Assembly (NCBI GenBank): GCA_902497035.1
Contig: CABVDL010000034.1
Location: 1 to 25,137 of the forward strand
Length of the DNA: 25,137 nt
Direction: 5' to 3'
Source: an uncultured Prevotella sp.
GTDB lineage: Bacteria; Bacteroidota; Bacteroidia; Bacteroidales; Bacteroidaceae
The notes beneath the pieces are model-generated. The model made no database searches. It saw only the letters and a list, made by a program, of their open reading frames with translations, and had not been told where the DNA came from. How positions within the stretch are numbered: position 1 is the stretch's first letter; each line of letters begins with the position of its first letter. This document shows, one piece after another, positions 16,436 to 25,046 of this stretch. The position numbers were made by a program, and so were the translations under genes.

Positions 16436-19400
16436 AGGAACTGCTTCTGAGATATCCTAATATTTTTCCCATCAGCTCGTCTCGCTTGGTCTGGCTCTTG
16501 ATGGCCTCGAAGGGAAAAGCGAGGACGCAGGTGCGCCATCGGTCGGTGGCGTTGCCGCCAAACACGATGCCGGCCGACATGCCGTTCTCGGGATAGCGGA
16601 AAGCGGTGTAGGCGCAGTCGTCGGCCGGGTCGATGGCGTCGGGCGACTCAACGACGTACGACTCGCTGTTGGGCTTGTTGTAATAACTGAGCGAGGTGGT
16701 GTCGGCTGCCAATGGCGAGACGACGTAGGCCACCTGGCCCAGCGAGCAGGCGCGGTCCTCACGCCACTGGTATTTGAGTATGTCGCGTGCGAACTGCATG
16801 TCGGCCTCGTTGGCCTTTGCCAACGGGTTCTGCCAGAGGTCGGTGCCCACGTAGCTGCCGCTCACCATCACCGCTCCGCCGGCCTTGCAGTAGGCGCGCA
16901 GCAGGTGCTGCATGGGGAGGTCAAAGGTCTTGAAAGCAAGCGGATGCAGTCCCGGGCGGCCGAATTTTGACTGCTTCTCCTTGCCGAGTATGAGGTCGAT
17001 GGCACTGTATTGCGCGGTGAGGCGGTGGCCGTCGAAGGTGGTGTCGGCCAAGGCCGCGTCGCTGCATGCGGCCGCCCGGCTCATGGAGACGAAGCTGTAG
17101 CCGGCCTTCATGATGCTGGCGCCGTGGAGGGCGGGATAGTCGAAGGTGTTGCCGGCCACGGTGATGCGCTCGTAGGTGCCATAGCTGTCGCCGAAGCCCG
17201 AGGCATCGTCGTGGGTCCAGGGAATGGCGCGGCGGAATTCCTTCATCGGGCCTACATAGGAGATGAGTTTCTTATATGGTACGCCGTTGTCGTACTCTGC
17301 GAGGAACCCGGCCAGCTGGTCGTCGCTGCTCTTGAAGTCGTCGGGTGCGCTGAGGCGGTCGAAGCCATTGATGACCAGCACGGGCTTGTCCGTGGCCTGA
17401 CTGTTGAGGCCCACCGAGAGAATTTCGGAAGGGAAGCTCTCTCCGCCATCGTTGAGGGCGGTCACCTTGAAGCTCACCACCTGGTCGGCGGGAATGTCGG
17501 TGGTGTAGGTGGCTTTCCTGACCACGGTGCCGTTGTCGAAGTCGCCGTTGCCGATGCGCTTATACACGACGAAGCATCGGGCGTCGGCCGTCGGCTCGAG
17601 CGAGTCGCGCTCTGCCTGCCACGTCAGCACGGCCTGCCGCTTGTTGTTGAATGTGGCGGCGAAGTGCGACACCGGCAGCGGCTGCACGATGTAGGGGTAT
17701 GCGTATTCGTAGGAGATGAAGCGCAGGATGCCCTTGTACACGGCGCGTCCCACCATGAAGCCGAAGCGTGGGTCGAGGCCGTAGCGCATATCGGCGAAGT
17801 TCTCGTGCGACATGAGCTCAAGCAGCATGGCCGGCACGCGCGGCACCCAGGCCTCAAAGTAGCGCTGGTTCCACATGCCGCGACGCGTCCATTTCGGGTC
17901 GGCCTGACGGCGCAGGTCGTTGGTGATTTGCGTCTGCACGAGGTCGCAGAGGTCGCGGTTGAGGTCGCGCGAGGTGCCGTCGGCGAATTTCCCGCCGTAT
18001 TGTGAGGTCTGGTAGATGCCGAGGTTGCCTATGATGGAGTCGCCGCTCACCGTTCCGGCGTCGCTGTGAAAGGCGAGGGAGAGGTCGATGGGGATGTTGA
18101 GGCCTCTCACGTCGGGGCAGGCCTTGGTTCCGCCGGCGAGATAGTTCACCCACAAGCCGCGGTCGCGGTAGTCGTCGGTATAGTCGTTGGCGCCGTGGGT
18201 GGGCGAGTAGATGCTGTCGGGAATGCCGGCCCACTGCATGTAGTAGCGTGCGCCCTCGAGGTAGCGTGGGTATCCGCTGGTCATCGGCACGAAGTCGAGG
18301 CGTGGCTGGTATGCGTTGCGGTCGGCTACGGCTCCGTCGCGGTGTCCCTTGCAATATTGCTTGATGTGGTCGCCGTCGCCCATTCGGGCGATGTTGCCCA
18401 TGCCGCCTCCGAAGCGCACTGCGTCGGCGGTGACGATGCGGCCGCTCTCCTTCGACACGTTGCTCAGCGTCACGCAGCCTTGCTCTCCCTTGGCAAAGGC
18501 GAAGGTGCCAAGGTAAATCCATGTGCCGCCGCCCATGGTCTGGTTGACTGAGAATGTCGTCTCGCCACCCTTGTGATGGACCGTGTAGCGGGCGTCGTCG
18601 GTGCTGCCGGGCAGCGTCTTGTAGCTTACATATACCGCATATTCGCCGTCTTGGGGAATGTTGGGAGTCCAGGTGACGGTACTGGCCTGGGAGGCCTTCC
18701 TCACGGTCGCGGCCTCACGGTAGGTGCCGTCGGTGAATGGGTTCTGGAAGTCGGTGTATTGCTTCTGGCGATAGGCGAAGCCTGTGCCGTCGCCGTTGTG
18801 CCAGGCACTGGCGCCGTTGTGCTCTTCGTAGGGTGATGCGGCCAAGGCACCGTCGTTGTCCACCACCACCTCGTTGGGATTGGTGTCGCGCTCGCGTGGC
18901 ATCATCACGTAGGCCCCGGCGTTCTCAAGCATCGGCACGAGATAGGGCAGGACGAAGCTCTGGGTGAATTTGTCCTCAACGCTCTCGAAGAGACGGGCGC
19001 GCTGCCACTCCCAGCGGTTCAGGCCCTGCTCAAAGTACTTGCCGTGGCTCTGCCAGAGAGCGATGTGCCGGTTTTGCAGTCCGTTTTTCACGGTGTAGGG
19101 GCGGTCGGTGTTGCGCACGATGGGCACGATGGCAAACCGGCTTTTGCCCAGTCCCTCGGCCGGCAGGTTGCGGAAGGCGGAAAATCTCACCACGTCGCCG
19201 TGCTTGGGACGGTAGCACTCGGGGATGAGTCGCTCGAGCCTGCAGTCGTTGACAAATACGTCAAGCTTCCTGCCCTTAAGCCCTGAGGGCAGTCCGTCGG
19301 CAATAGCCTTTTTGATGGCAGCCACGTTGTCGGGGCGCATCGGCACGTTCTGCAACGCATCGTTAAGGAAAATCCTCACGCTGTCGGCAGTGACGGCAGT

Positions 19401-19568
19401 GGAGTCGACAGCTATTTTCCCGATGTTGATGCCTTGCGAGAAACGTTGCAGGGCTTTGGTGTCAAGGTTGATGGCTCCGGTTGCGCTGTCGGCGCGCTGC
19501 GCGCCTGCCGGGAGCAGGCTAAGGGCACTCAGGCCGAAAGCCGTAATCAGTCTTATGTATAGGTGCAT
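16419..19568 (-). CDS. Large secreted N-acetylmuramoyl-L-alanine-amidase-like protein with golvesin-like insert
   Basis: This 1049-residue protein begins MHLYIRLITAFGLSALSLLP, a type I signal peptide ending near GAQ. A zinc amidase_3-type catalytic domain spans about 165-622. By alignment its key residues are H175 (QSHGKYFE), E195 (LFESVEDK), H501 (LAFHSDAG) and E584 (LLELMSHENFADM). It is interrupted at about 240-395 by a golvesin/xanthan-lyase-like beta domain (YAVYVSYKTLPGSTDDARY, WIYLGTFAF and ADAVRFGGG). A fibronectin-III-like domain (about 635-720, VLTWQAERDS to VSFKVTALNDGGES) and a class-I-amidotransferase-like C-terminal domain (GGAVMVSGSYVG) follow. ATG 19568 is preferred to ATG 19592, which would be only about 5 nt from the expected start of transcription. 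Cleavage of peptidoglycan stem peptides is likely, but the substrate is not shown. Confidence 0.82.
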   Translation of the reverse strand: MHLYIRLITAFGLSALSLLPAGAQRADSATGAINLDTKALQRFSQGINIGKIAVDSTAVTADSVRIFLNDALQNVPMRPDNVAAIKKAIADGLPSGLKGRKLDVFVNDCRLERLIPECYRPKHGDVVRFSAFRNLPAEGLGKSRFAIVPIVRNTDRPYTVKNGLQNRHIALWQSHGKYFEQGLNRWEWQRARLFESVEDKFTQSFVLPYLVPMLENAGAYVMMPRERDTNPNEVVVDNDGALAASPYEEHNGASAWHNGDGTGFAYRQKQYTDFQNPFTDGTYREAATVRKASQASTVTWTPNIPQDGEYAVYVSYKTLPGSTDDARYTVHHKGGETTFSVNQTMGGGTWIYLGTFAFAKGEQGCVTLSNVSKESGRIVTADAVRFGGGMGNIARMGDGDHIKQYCKGHRDGAVADRNAYQPRLDFVPMTSGYPRYLEGARYYMQWAGIPDSIYSPTHGANDYTDDYRDRGLWVNYLAGGTKACPDVRGLNIPIDLSLAFHSDAGTVSGDSIIGNLGIYQTSQYGGKFADGTSRDLNRDLCDLVQTQITNDLRRQADPKWTRRGMWNQRYFEAWVPRVPAMLLELMSHENFADMRYGLDPRFGFMVGRAVYKGILRFISYEYAYPYIVQPLPVSHFAATFNNKRQAVLTWQAERDSLEPTADARCFVVYKRIGNGDFDNGTVVRKATYTTDIPADQVVSFKVTALNDGGESFPSEILSVGLNSQATDKPVLVINGFDRLSAPDDFKSSDDQLAGFLAEYDNGVPYKKLISYVGPMKEFRRAIPWTHDDASGFGDSYGTYERITVAGNTFDYPALHGASIMKAGYSFVSMSRAAACSDAALADTTFDGHRLTAQYSAIDLILGKEKQSKFGRPGLHPLAFKTFDLPMQHLLRAYCKAGGAVMVSGSYVGTDLWQNPLAKANEADMQFARDILKYQWREDRACSLGQVAYVVSPLAADTTSLSYYNKPNSESYVVESPDAIDPADDCAYTAFRYPENGMSAGIVFGGNATDRWRTCVLAFPFEAIKSQTKRDELMGKILGYLRSSSSPSNP

Positions 19569-19602
19569 TATCGTTTTATGATTATGTTGCATGATTACCC
19601 CG

Positions 19603-19633
19603 CAAAGTTAGGCAAAACTTCGATAGAATGCAA
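19603..19633 (-). promoter_or_regulatory. Promoter of the amidase-phosphoesterase unit
   Basis: On the - strand, TTG (19633-19631) is followed after 20 nt by TAACTTTG (19610-19603), a perfect -7 TAnnTTTG element with a normal -33 spacing. Transcription would start near 19597, giving a leader of about 29 nt to the chosen ATG at 19568. Confidence 0.75.
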
Positions 19634-19673
19634 GACTTTGACGTTTAAACTTCGATAGCAGGCAGGTTTTGCC
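19611..19673. repeat. Direct and inverted repeats around the amidase promoter
   Basis: AAACTTCGATAG occurs at 19615-19626 and 19647-19658, identical over 12 bp and 32 bp apart (about three helical turns). The inner copy lies between the -33 and -7 elements, the outer one just upstream. In addition GGCAAAAC (19611-19618) and GTTTTGCC (19666-19673) are inverted copies framing the pair. This looks like an operator for a dimeric or cooperative regulator; no regulator gene is adjacent. Confidence 0.6.
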
Positions 19674-19702
19674 CAAGGTGTGGGCGCGGGTGCCGCAGAA
19701 GC

Positions 19703-19737
19703 AGAAAATCCCTTGGCCCGAAGTGGGTCAAGGGATT
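19703..19737 (-). terminator. Rho-independent terminator of the second SusC/SusD unit
   Basis: AATCCCTTG (19707-19715) and CAAGGGATT (19729-19737) pair perfectly, extended inward by GCCC with GGGT to a 13-bp stem and a five-base loop. Read on the - strand, the stem runs into TTTTCT. It lies 57-91 nt after the SusD stop and before the amidase promoter, separating the two transcription units. Confidence 0.82.
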
Positions 19738-19793
19738 AAGTGTTGTTGGTAAGGCCTTATGCCTTATGGATTAGTCCTTGTCCGTGAGGCTGA

Positions 19794-21506
19794 TTATTTC
19801 CATCCTGGGTTCTGTCCCAGCTTGTCGTTGAGAATGGTCTGACTGGTCGGGATGGGATAGAAGTAATACTTCTTGTCGTAGGTGCGCACCTTGGTCAGTC
19901 CAATCATGTAGCCGTTGGCATCGCGTGAGATCTTGTCCTCGCTTGTAAGAGGCAGGTTGGACAGGTTTGCTCCGCGGTTGATGTTGACGTTCTTGTTGCC
20001 GTCGAGCTTGTCAAGCTGGTGCCAGCGCACGAGGTCCCAGTAGCGGTACCAGTTGTCCATCATCAGCTCGCATCGGCGGCATCGGCGTATCTCCCAGATG
20101 AGGTTGCTCACGCCCATGTTGTTGGCGGGGTCGGCCTCGGGGGTGAGCGTCATGTTGGGCAGTCCGGCGCGCGCCTGCAGCAGGTTGACGGTCTTGTCGA
20201 GGTCGCCCTGCGTGATGGTGCCGAGCTCAGCCTTGGCCTCAGCCTCGTTGAGCAGGATGACGGCATACCAGTAGATGGGAGCGTCGGTGTAGCCCGTGTT
20301 GGTGTTCGTGCGGTAGTAGGTGTCGAGCGTGGTGTTGTCGTACTTTCTCACGCCGTAGCCCGTCGAGGATGTCATCTCGACCTTGTAGCCCGCGTCGTTG
20401 GGGCGGCACCAGCCATATCCGCTGACATAGACGATGCTGTCGGTGATGACGCTCAGCCGCTTGTCGCGCACGGCGAGCTGCTTGCTGATTGACAGGTTGC
20501 CGTTGGCATTGAGCGTGCCCTTGTCGTCGGTGTCGAGCGTTGTGGTGGCCCTTGGCTTGCCGTCGCGGAAGAGGAAGGCGTCGAAGGCGTCCTTGGTGAT
20601 GCCGCGTATCTCGGTGGAGCCGCAGGTGTAGTCCACCAGTCCGTGCATGACGATGTCCTTCTCGTAGTTGCGGAAGAAGATGATCTCGGGGCTGCCCGTG
20701 AGGTCGAGCGAATTGTACACCTCGCCGTAGCTGGCCGTGAGGGCGTACTTGCCGCTGTTGATAAGCTCCTCGCTTGCCTTAGTCGACTCCTGCAGGTATT
20801 TCTGTGCGCGGCCGAGGTCGGGGGCCTTGCCGTTGTCGGCCTGGGTGCGGTATTTGCAGTAGGTACCCTCGTAGAGGCAGATGTCGCTCTTCATGGCGCG
20901 TGCCATGTTGCTGCTCCATGCCGTCTTGTCGCTTGAGGCACCGATGTTGGCGATGGCGTAGTCGAGGTCGGTGAGCACCGAGTCCATGACGATGTCGCGG
21001 TCGGTGCGCCCGCCGTAGATGACGGTGTCGTCGTCGGGGTCTTCGATGACCTGGTTGATCCACTGCACGTCGCCGTACTCACGCACGAGCTGGTAGTAGC
21101 TCCATGCGCGGTTGAGGCGCGCGATGCCTATGAAGCGGTTTCTCGTGGCGCTGGGCATGGTTGACTTGGCGAGGTTCTGTATGACGTAGTTGGCGCGCCT
21201 CACCTCGGTGAAGCCGTCGCTCCAGTACGACGAGTTGTTGGGTATGGTGGTGTAGGTCCAGTCGTCGAAGCCGCCGTAGAGCTGGTCGTCGCTGAGGCTC
21301 TCGAAGTAGAACCATCCGAAGCCTCCGTTCTGGCTGTAGCCCACGTAGTCGGTATAGAAGCGGTTGGTATAGCTGGTCACGTCGTTGGTGTTGCTCCAGA
21401 ACGATGGGTTGTTGCTGAAGGTGTCCCTTGGGTCCTTGTCCAGAAAGTCGTCGCAGGCCGTCACCAGGAGCAGTGACGCCAGGCCGTATATGATTGATTT
21501 TCTCAT
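19794..21506 (-). CDS. SusD/RagB-like lipoprotein, second pair
   Basis: This 570-residue surface lipoprotein partners the SusC-like receptor encoded just upstream (27-nt gap). The lipobox is LLLVTAC, with cysteine at residue 18, followed by the DDFLDKDPRDTFSN opening typical of the family. The N-terminal TPR-like part includes NRAWSYYQLVREYGDVQW, a common SusD signature. The C-terminal part has WEIRRCRRCELMMDNWYRYW and ends LGQNPGWK. It binds and delivers the ligand to the barrel; the ligand is unknown because no sugar-cleaving enzyme lies in the same unit. A strong hairpin terminator follows. Confidence 0.95.
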   Translation of the reverse strand: MRKSIIYGLASLLLVTACDDFLDKDPRDTFSNNPSFWSNTNDVTSYTNRFYTDYVGYSQNGGFGWFYFESLSDDQLYGGFDDWTYTTIPNNSSYWSDGFTEVRRANYVIQNLAKSTMPSATRNRFIGIARLNRAWSYYQLVREYGDVQWINQVIEDPDDDTVIYGGRTDRDIVMDSVLTDLDYAIANIGASSDKTAWSSNMARAMKSDICLYEGTYCKYRTQADNGKAPDLGRAQKYLQESTKASEELINSGKYALTASYGEVYNSLDLTGSPEIIFFRNYEKDIVMHGLVDYTCGSTEIRGITKDAFDAFLFRDGKPRATTTLDTDDKGTLNANGNLSISKQLAVRDKRLSVITDSIVYVSGYGWCRPNDAGYKVEMTSSTGYGVRKYDNTTLDTYYRTNTNTGYTDAPIYWYAVILLNEAEAKAELGTITQGDLDKTVNLLQARAGLPNMTLTPEADPANNMGVSNLIWEIRRCRRCELMMDNWYRYWDLVRWHQLDKLDGNKNVNINRGANLSNLPLTSEDKISRDANGYMIGLTKVRTYDKKYYFYPIPTSQTILNDKLGQNPGWK

Positions 21507-21533
21507 AATGGAATCTGTTTTAATGGTTCTGCA

Positions 21534-24500
21534 CTAAAATGTAATCTGCACGCCTATTGACCAGGAGCGGGTGATAGGATAGGTGCGTCCCCATCCGCCG
21601 TATGCCAGTCCCTGGCCTGTGTTCATCTCCGGGTCAACGGGCACGTCGCCGGGGCCGTTGTGCAGCAGGCAGACATTGTCGATGGACCCATAGATGCGTG
21701 CGTTCTGCACGTAGATTTTCCTTGTGAGGCTCTTGGGGAAGGTGTAGCCAAGGGTGATGTTCTTCAGGCGCAGGTAGCTCATGTGCACGAGGTACTTGGT
21801 CTGGGGATAGTAGTTGTTGCTGCCGCCGATGGGAGCCAGAGCGGTGACGTTGCCCTTCGCGTCATTGCCCGCGTAGAGGCATGGGAAGTCGTTGCTCTCG
21901 CTGATGTTCACGACGCCGTTGTCGGGGTCGTAAACGTTGTACTTGGTCTGGTTGGCGTAGATGGCGAGGTCGGCCTCGCGCATCTCCGGGAAGACGAGTG
22001 AGGATGTGGTCCACATGTCGCGCTTGCCGACGCCCTGGAAGAAGAGGTCAAGGTCGATGCCCTTCCAGTTGCCGCCGATATGGAAGCTGTACTCGTAGCG
22101 TGGCAGCGTGTTGCCGATGACTTTCAGGTCGCCGTGATCGTCGGCCGTACCCTTGCCGCCGTCAATTTTGCCGTCGCCGTTGAGGTCCTTGTACTTGATG
22201 TCGCCCGGGCCATAGCGGAATGTTTCAGACTGTATGGCGGACTGGTCGGCCACGCCTTGCTTGTATTTCCAGGAGCCGTCGGCGTTCTTGCCGTCGAAGT
22301 CGTTCTCGGTGAAGTATCTGTCGGTCTCGAAGCCCCAGATGTCGCCCCAAGTCTCTCCGGCGTAGGCGTTGGCCTTGGCATTTGCGTCGCCGACGATGCC
22401 GCCGGTGTAGCCGATGATCTTGGAGGTGTTGTTCCACTTGGTCACGACGCTCTTGCTGTCGCCGATGGAGAAGTTGGCGTAGATGCCGAGGTCCTTGGTG
22501 AGCTGCTTGCGGTAGGCGATGGAGAGTTCCCATCCGCGTGTGCGCAGGCTGCCGGCGTTGGTGTAGGGAGCCGCTGCGCCAACGCTGGCGGGCAGGGCGG
22601 TGCCCGGCGCGAGCATGTCGTTGGTGGTGCGCTGGTACCAGTCAAACGTGAGGTTGAGGTCGTCCTTGAGGAAGCTCAGGTCGGCACCCACGTCGAAGGT
22701 CTTGATGCGCTCCCATGTCAGGCTTGGCGACACCCATGTGGGCATGCCCATCTCGGTGACTCTGGCGCCGCTGCCGTTGAGCCAGTACACGGAGCTCTGG
22801 TCGATGGTGGAGATGGTGCTGAGGAACATGTTGTCGCCCACGGCCTCGTTGCCGATCTCGCCGTACGACATGCGCAGCTTACCGTTGTTGATGTACTGGT
22901 GCAGGTTCTTCCAGTAGGACTCCTCGGTGAAGCGGTAGCCGACGGAGCCGGAGGGGAAGAAGGCCCACTTGCTGCCTTCGGGGAAGCGGCTCGAGCCGTC
23001 GTAGCGGCCGTTGAGCTCGAGCAGGTAGATGCCTTTGTAGTCGTAGTTGACGCGGCCGAACCAGCCGGCCGTAGAGCGGTCGCCCGTCGAGGAGTTGATG
23101 ATGGCCTGCTTCATGTCGCCGTAGGCCAGGTTGAGCTGCGGATAGTTCTCGTCGTAGAGCTGCGTGCGGCGCGCGTAGAAATAGTCGCTCTTGAACTGCT
23201 CGCCGTTGACGCCGACCATGGCCGAGAAGTTGTGGGCGTCGGCCCACTTGTGGGTGTATTGCAGATAGGCGTTGCCCACCCAGCGGTGGCTGTAGGAGTT
23301 GTCGCGCGTGGCATTGGTGGTGGAGGTCTGCACGATGTACGTGGGTGTCGTGCCGAGCCAGTTCATGCCATAGACGCTGTGGTTGGACGACTCGAAGTTG
23401 TTGTGGTTAGTGGTGTAGGTGAAGTCGGCGTTGAGCAGCAGGTCTTTTGTGATGTGTGCCTGCAGGTATCCGTTCATGCGTATGCGGTCGTTGCGGAAAA
23501 TCATCGGCGTGGCCTGCTTCTGCATGGCGATGACGCGGAAGTCGAACTGCTCGCCGTTGTCGTCGACGATGTAGCCCGACGGAATGAAGAACGAGCCCCA
23601 TCGCCAGATGTACTGGTAGATGTTGTTGTAGGCGTTCTGGCGGCTGAAGCGCCGGTGGGTGTAGTTGACGCGCATGCCCACGGTGAGCCAGTCGGTGATG
23701 TCGGTCTGCAGGTTGAGGGTGAAGTTGGTGCGGCGGCGCGTGCTGGGCGAGAACTTCATGAGGTCGTCCTTGGTGTCGTAGCCGAGGGAGGAATAGAACG
23801 TGGTGCGGCCGCTTGAGCCGTTGATTGACACGTCGTGCGTCTGCGAGGGTGCGGCGTTGTCGTACCAGATGTCCTGGATGTCGTAGTCGGCGTAGTAGAA
23901 GCGCTCGCCGCCATTAATATAGTAGTCGCCCACGTTGTCCATGCTCTGGTAGGGCTGCATCTCGCTGTAGCCTTTTTTGCCGCTGTGCTGCTCCTTCCAG
24001 GCCTTGGCATAGGGCAGCAGCTTGTCGAAGTACATGCCGAAGAGTTCTATCGAGGCGCTGCCGCTTTTGCGCTTCTTGGCGCTCATGGCAGCCTCGAGCT
24101 GTGTGGGCACGTCGGGGAAGTCGGGCAGCACGGTGGCCTGGTCCCAGGCCCAGTGGCCGTTGTATCTCACGCTGATGCGGTCGCCCTTCTTGGCTTGCTT
24201 GGTGGTGATGAGGATGACGCCGAAGGCGGCGCGGCTGCCGTAGATTGACGATGAGGCGGCGTCCTTTAGCACGGAGATGGAGGCAATGTCGTTGCCGCTG
24301 ATCATGCTCAGGTCGTCGGTAGGCACGCCATCGACCACGATGAGCGGTGAGCTGGTCTGGCCGTTGGACAGGGTACCCAGGCCGCGGATCTGAATGGTCG
24401 GATTGGAGTTGATGTCGCCGCTGGCGTTGAGTACCGTCAGGCCGGGCACCGAGCCCTGCAGGGCCTTGGCCACGTCCTGCTCAGGACGGCTGTTGAGGGC

Positions 24501-24911
24501 CTTGTCAACGTCCACGTTGGCCACGGCGCCGGTGAGGTTGGCCTTCTTCTGCTGGCCGTAGCCCACCACCACCACCTCGTCAAGGTTGGCCTGGTCTTGC
24601 TCCAGCTGTATCTTGCTGGCAGCGCTTGCCTTGGTAGTTACGGTCTTGTAGCCAAGGTAGGTCACTTGCAGTTGTGCGCCGGGCTTTACCGATAAGGAGA
24701 ACTTGCCGTTGATGTCGGTCACGGCGCCGCGGTTGGTGCCGACTTCCTGGATGCTGGCGCCCACGACGGGCTCGCCTTTCTCATCCACGACGGTTCCTGA
24801 TACAGTGTTGTTCTTTTGGTTGATGGACTGAGGCTCAGGACTGGCCTGAACATATACGCCTCCCCCACCAAGCAACAACATGGCTCCCAATAGGACAAAA
24901 GGTCTTTTCAT
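21534..24911 (-). CDS. SusC-like TonB-dependent receptor, second pair (no STN domain)
   Basis: This outer-membrane importer has 1125 residues from the chosen ATG (MKRPFVLLGAMLLLGGGG); an in-frame ATG two codons upstream at 24917 is equally possible. A signal peptide ends near VQAS. Then come a carboxypeptidase-regulatory-like domain at about 37-108 (VSGTVVDEKGEPVVGASIQE), the LDEVVVVGYGQQKKA segment, and a plug with IQIRGLGTLSNG, SPLIVVDGVPTDDL and SSSIYGSRAAFGVILITTK. The barrel contains the Ca-binding-like loop DLNGDGKIDGG and ends TRSWSIGVQITF. It has no STN domain, so it should not signal to a FecR protein, unlike the receptor at 4248. That fits its housekeeping-type promoter. Its length is ordinary for SusC proteins. 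Confidence 0.95.
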   Translation of the reverse strand: MKRPFVLLGAMLLLGGGGVYVQASPEPQSINQKNNTVSGTVVDEKGEPVVGASIQEVGTNRGAVTDINGKFSLSVKPGAQLQVTYLGYKTVTTKASAASKIQLEQDQANLDEVVVVGYGQQKKANLTGAVANVDVDKALNSRPEQDVAKALQGSVPGLTVLNASGDINSNPTIQIRGLGTLSNGQTSSPLIVVDGVPTDDLSMISGNDIASISVLKDAASSSIYGSRAAFGVILITTKQAKKGDRISVRYNGHWAWDQATVLPDFPDVPTQLEAAMSAKKRKSGSASIELFGMYFDKLLPYAKAWKEQHSGKKGYSEMQPYQSMDNVGDYYINGGERFYYADYDIQDIWYDNAAPSQTHDVSINGSSGRTTFYSSLGYDTKDDLMKFSPSTRRRTNFTLNLQTDITDWLTVGMRVNYTHRRFSRQNAYNNIYQYIWRWGSFFIPSGYIVDDNGEQFDFRVIAMQKQATPMIFRNDRIRMNGYLQAHITKDLLLNADFTYTTNHNNFESSNHSVYGMNWLGTTPTYIVQTSTTNATRDNSYSHRWVGNAYLQYTHKWADAHNFSAMVGVNGEQFKSDYFYARRTQLYDENYPQLNLAYGDMKQAIINSSTGDRSTAGWFGRVNYDYKGIYLLELNGRYDGSSRFPEGSKWAFFPSGSVGYRFTEESYWKNLHQYINNGKLRMSYGEIGNEAVGDNMFLSTISTIDQSSVYWLNGSGARVTEMGMPTWVSPSLTWERIKTFDVGADLSFLKDDLNLTFDWYQRTTNDMLAPGTALPASVGAAAPYTNAGSLRTRGWELSIAYRKQLTKDLGIYANFSIGDSKSVVTKWNNTSKIIGYTGGIVGDANAKANAYAGETWGDIWGFETDRYFTENDFDGKNADGSWKYKQGVADQSAIQSETFRYGPGDIKYKDLNGDGKIDGGKGTADDHGDLKVIGNTLPRYEYSFHIGGNWKGIDLDLFFQGVGKRDMWTTSSLVFPEMREADLAIYANQTKYNVYDPDNGVVNISESNDFPCLYAGNDAKGNVTALAPIGGSNNYYPQTKYLVHMSYLRLKNITLGYTFPKSLTRKIYVQNARIYGSIDNVCLLHNGPGDVPVDPEMNTGQGLAYGGWGRTYPITRSWSIGVQITF

Positions 24912-24960
24912 AAGCATGTCATTAATCGTTAGGTTGAACTATTCTTTACATACGACGAGG

Positions 24961-24991
24961 CAAATTTAAGTTTTTTATTTGAATGTTCCAA
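24961..24991 (-). promoter_or_regulatory. Promoter of the second SusC/SusD unit
   Basis: On the - strand, TTGG (24991-24988) is followed after 19 nt by TAAATTTG (24968-24961), a perfect -7 TAnnTTTG element at standard spacing. Transcription would begin near 24954, giving a leader of about 40 nt. The surrounding sequence is strongly AT-rich. Confidence 0.75.
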
Positions 24992-25020
24992 GAATTTTAA
25001 TCAATTTTTTTAATCCGGCT

Positions 25021-25046
25021 GAAGTTTATATATGAAGTTTATATAT
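25021..25046. repeat. Tandem duplication of a 13-nt AT-rich unit
   Basis: GAAGTTTATATAT occurs at 25021-25033 and again directly at 25034-25046. It lies about 30 nt upstream of the SusC promoter -33 element and could be either an upstream activator site or a simple slippage duplication. Confidence 0.7.

Noticed and set aside
16381..16539. Upstream extension of the phosphoesterase with an NPIHPINPINP tract
   Set aside because: This stretch translates the 9-nt repeat and the amidase 3' end in another frame; the signal peptide starts at ATG 16380.
17010..18005. A 331-codon open frame on the + strand opposite the amidase gene
   Set aside because: Same reasoning: antisense shadow of a gene with recognisable domains, with a biased translation and no signature of its own.
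22080..23816. A 578-codon open frame on the + strand opposite the second SusC gene
   Set aside because: It lies wholly antisense to a well-supported gene, has a low-complexity Val/Ala/Gly-rich translation with no domain, and reflects the strong third-position GC bias of the true gene.
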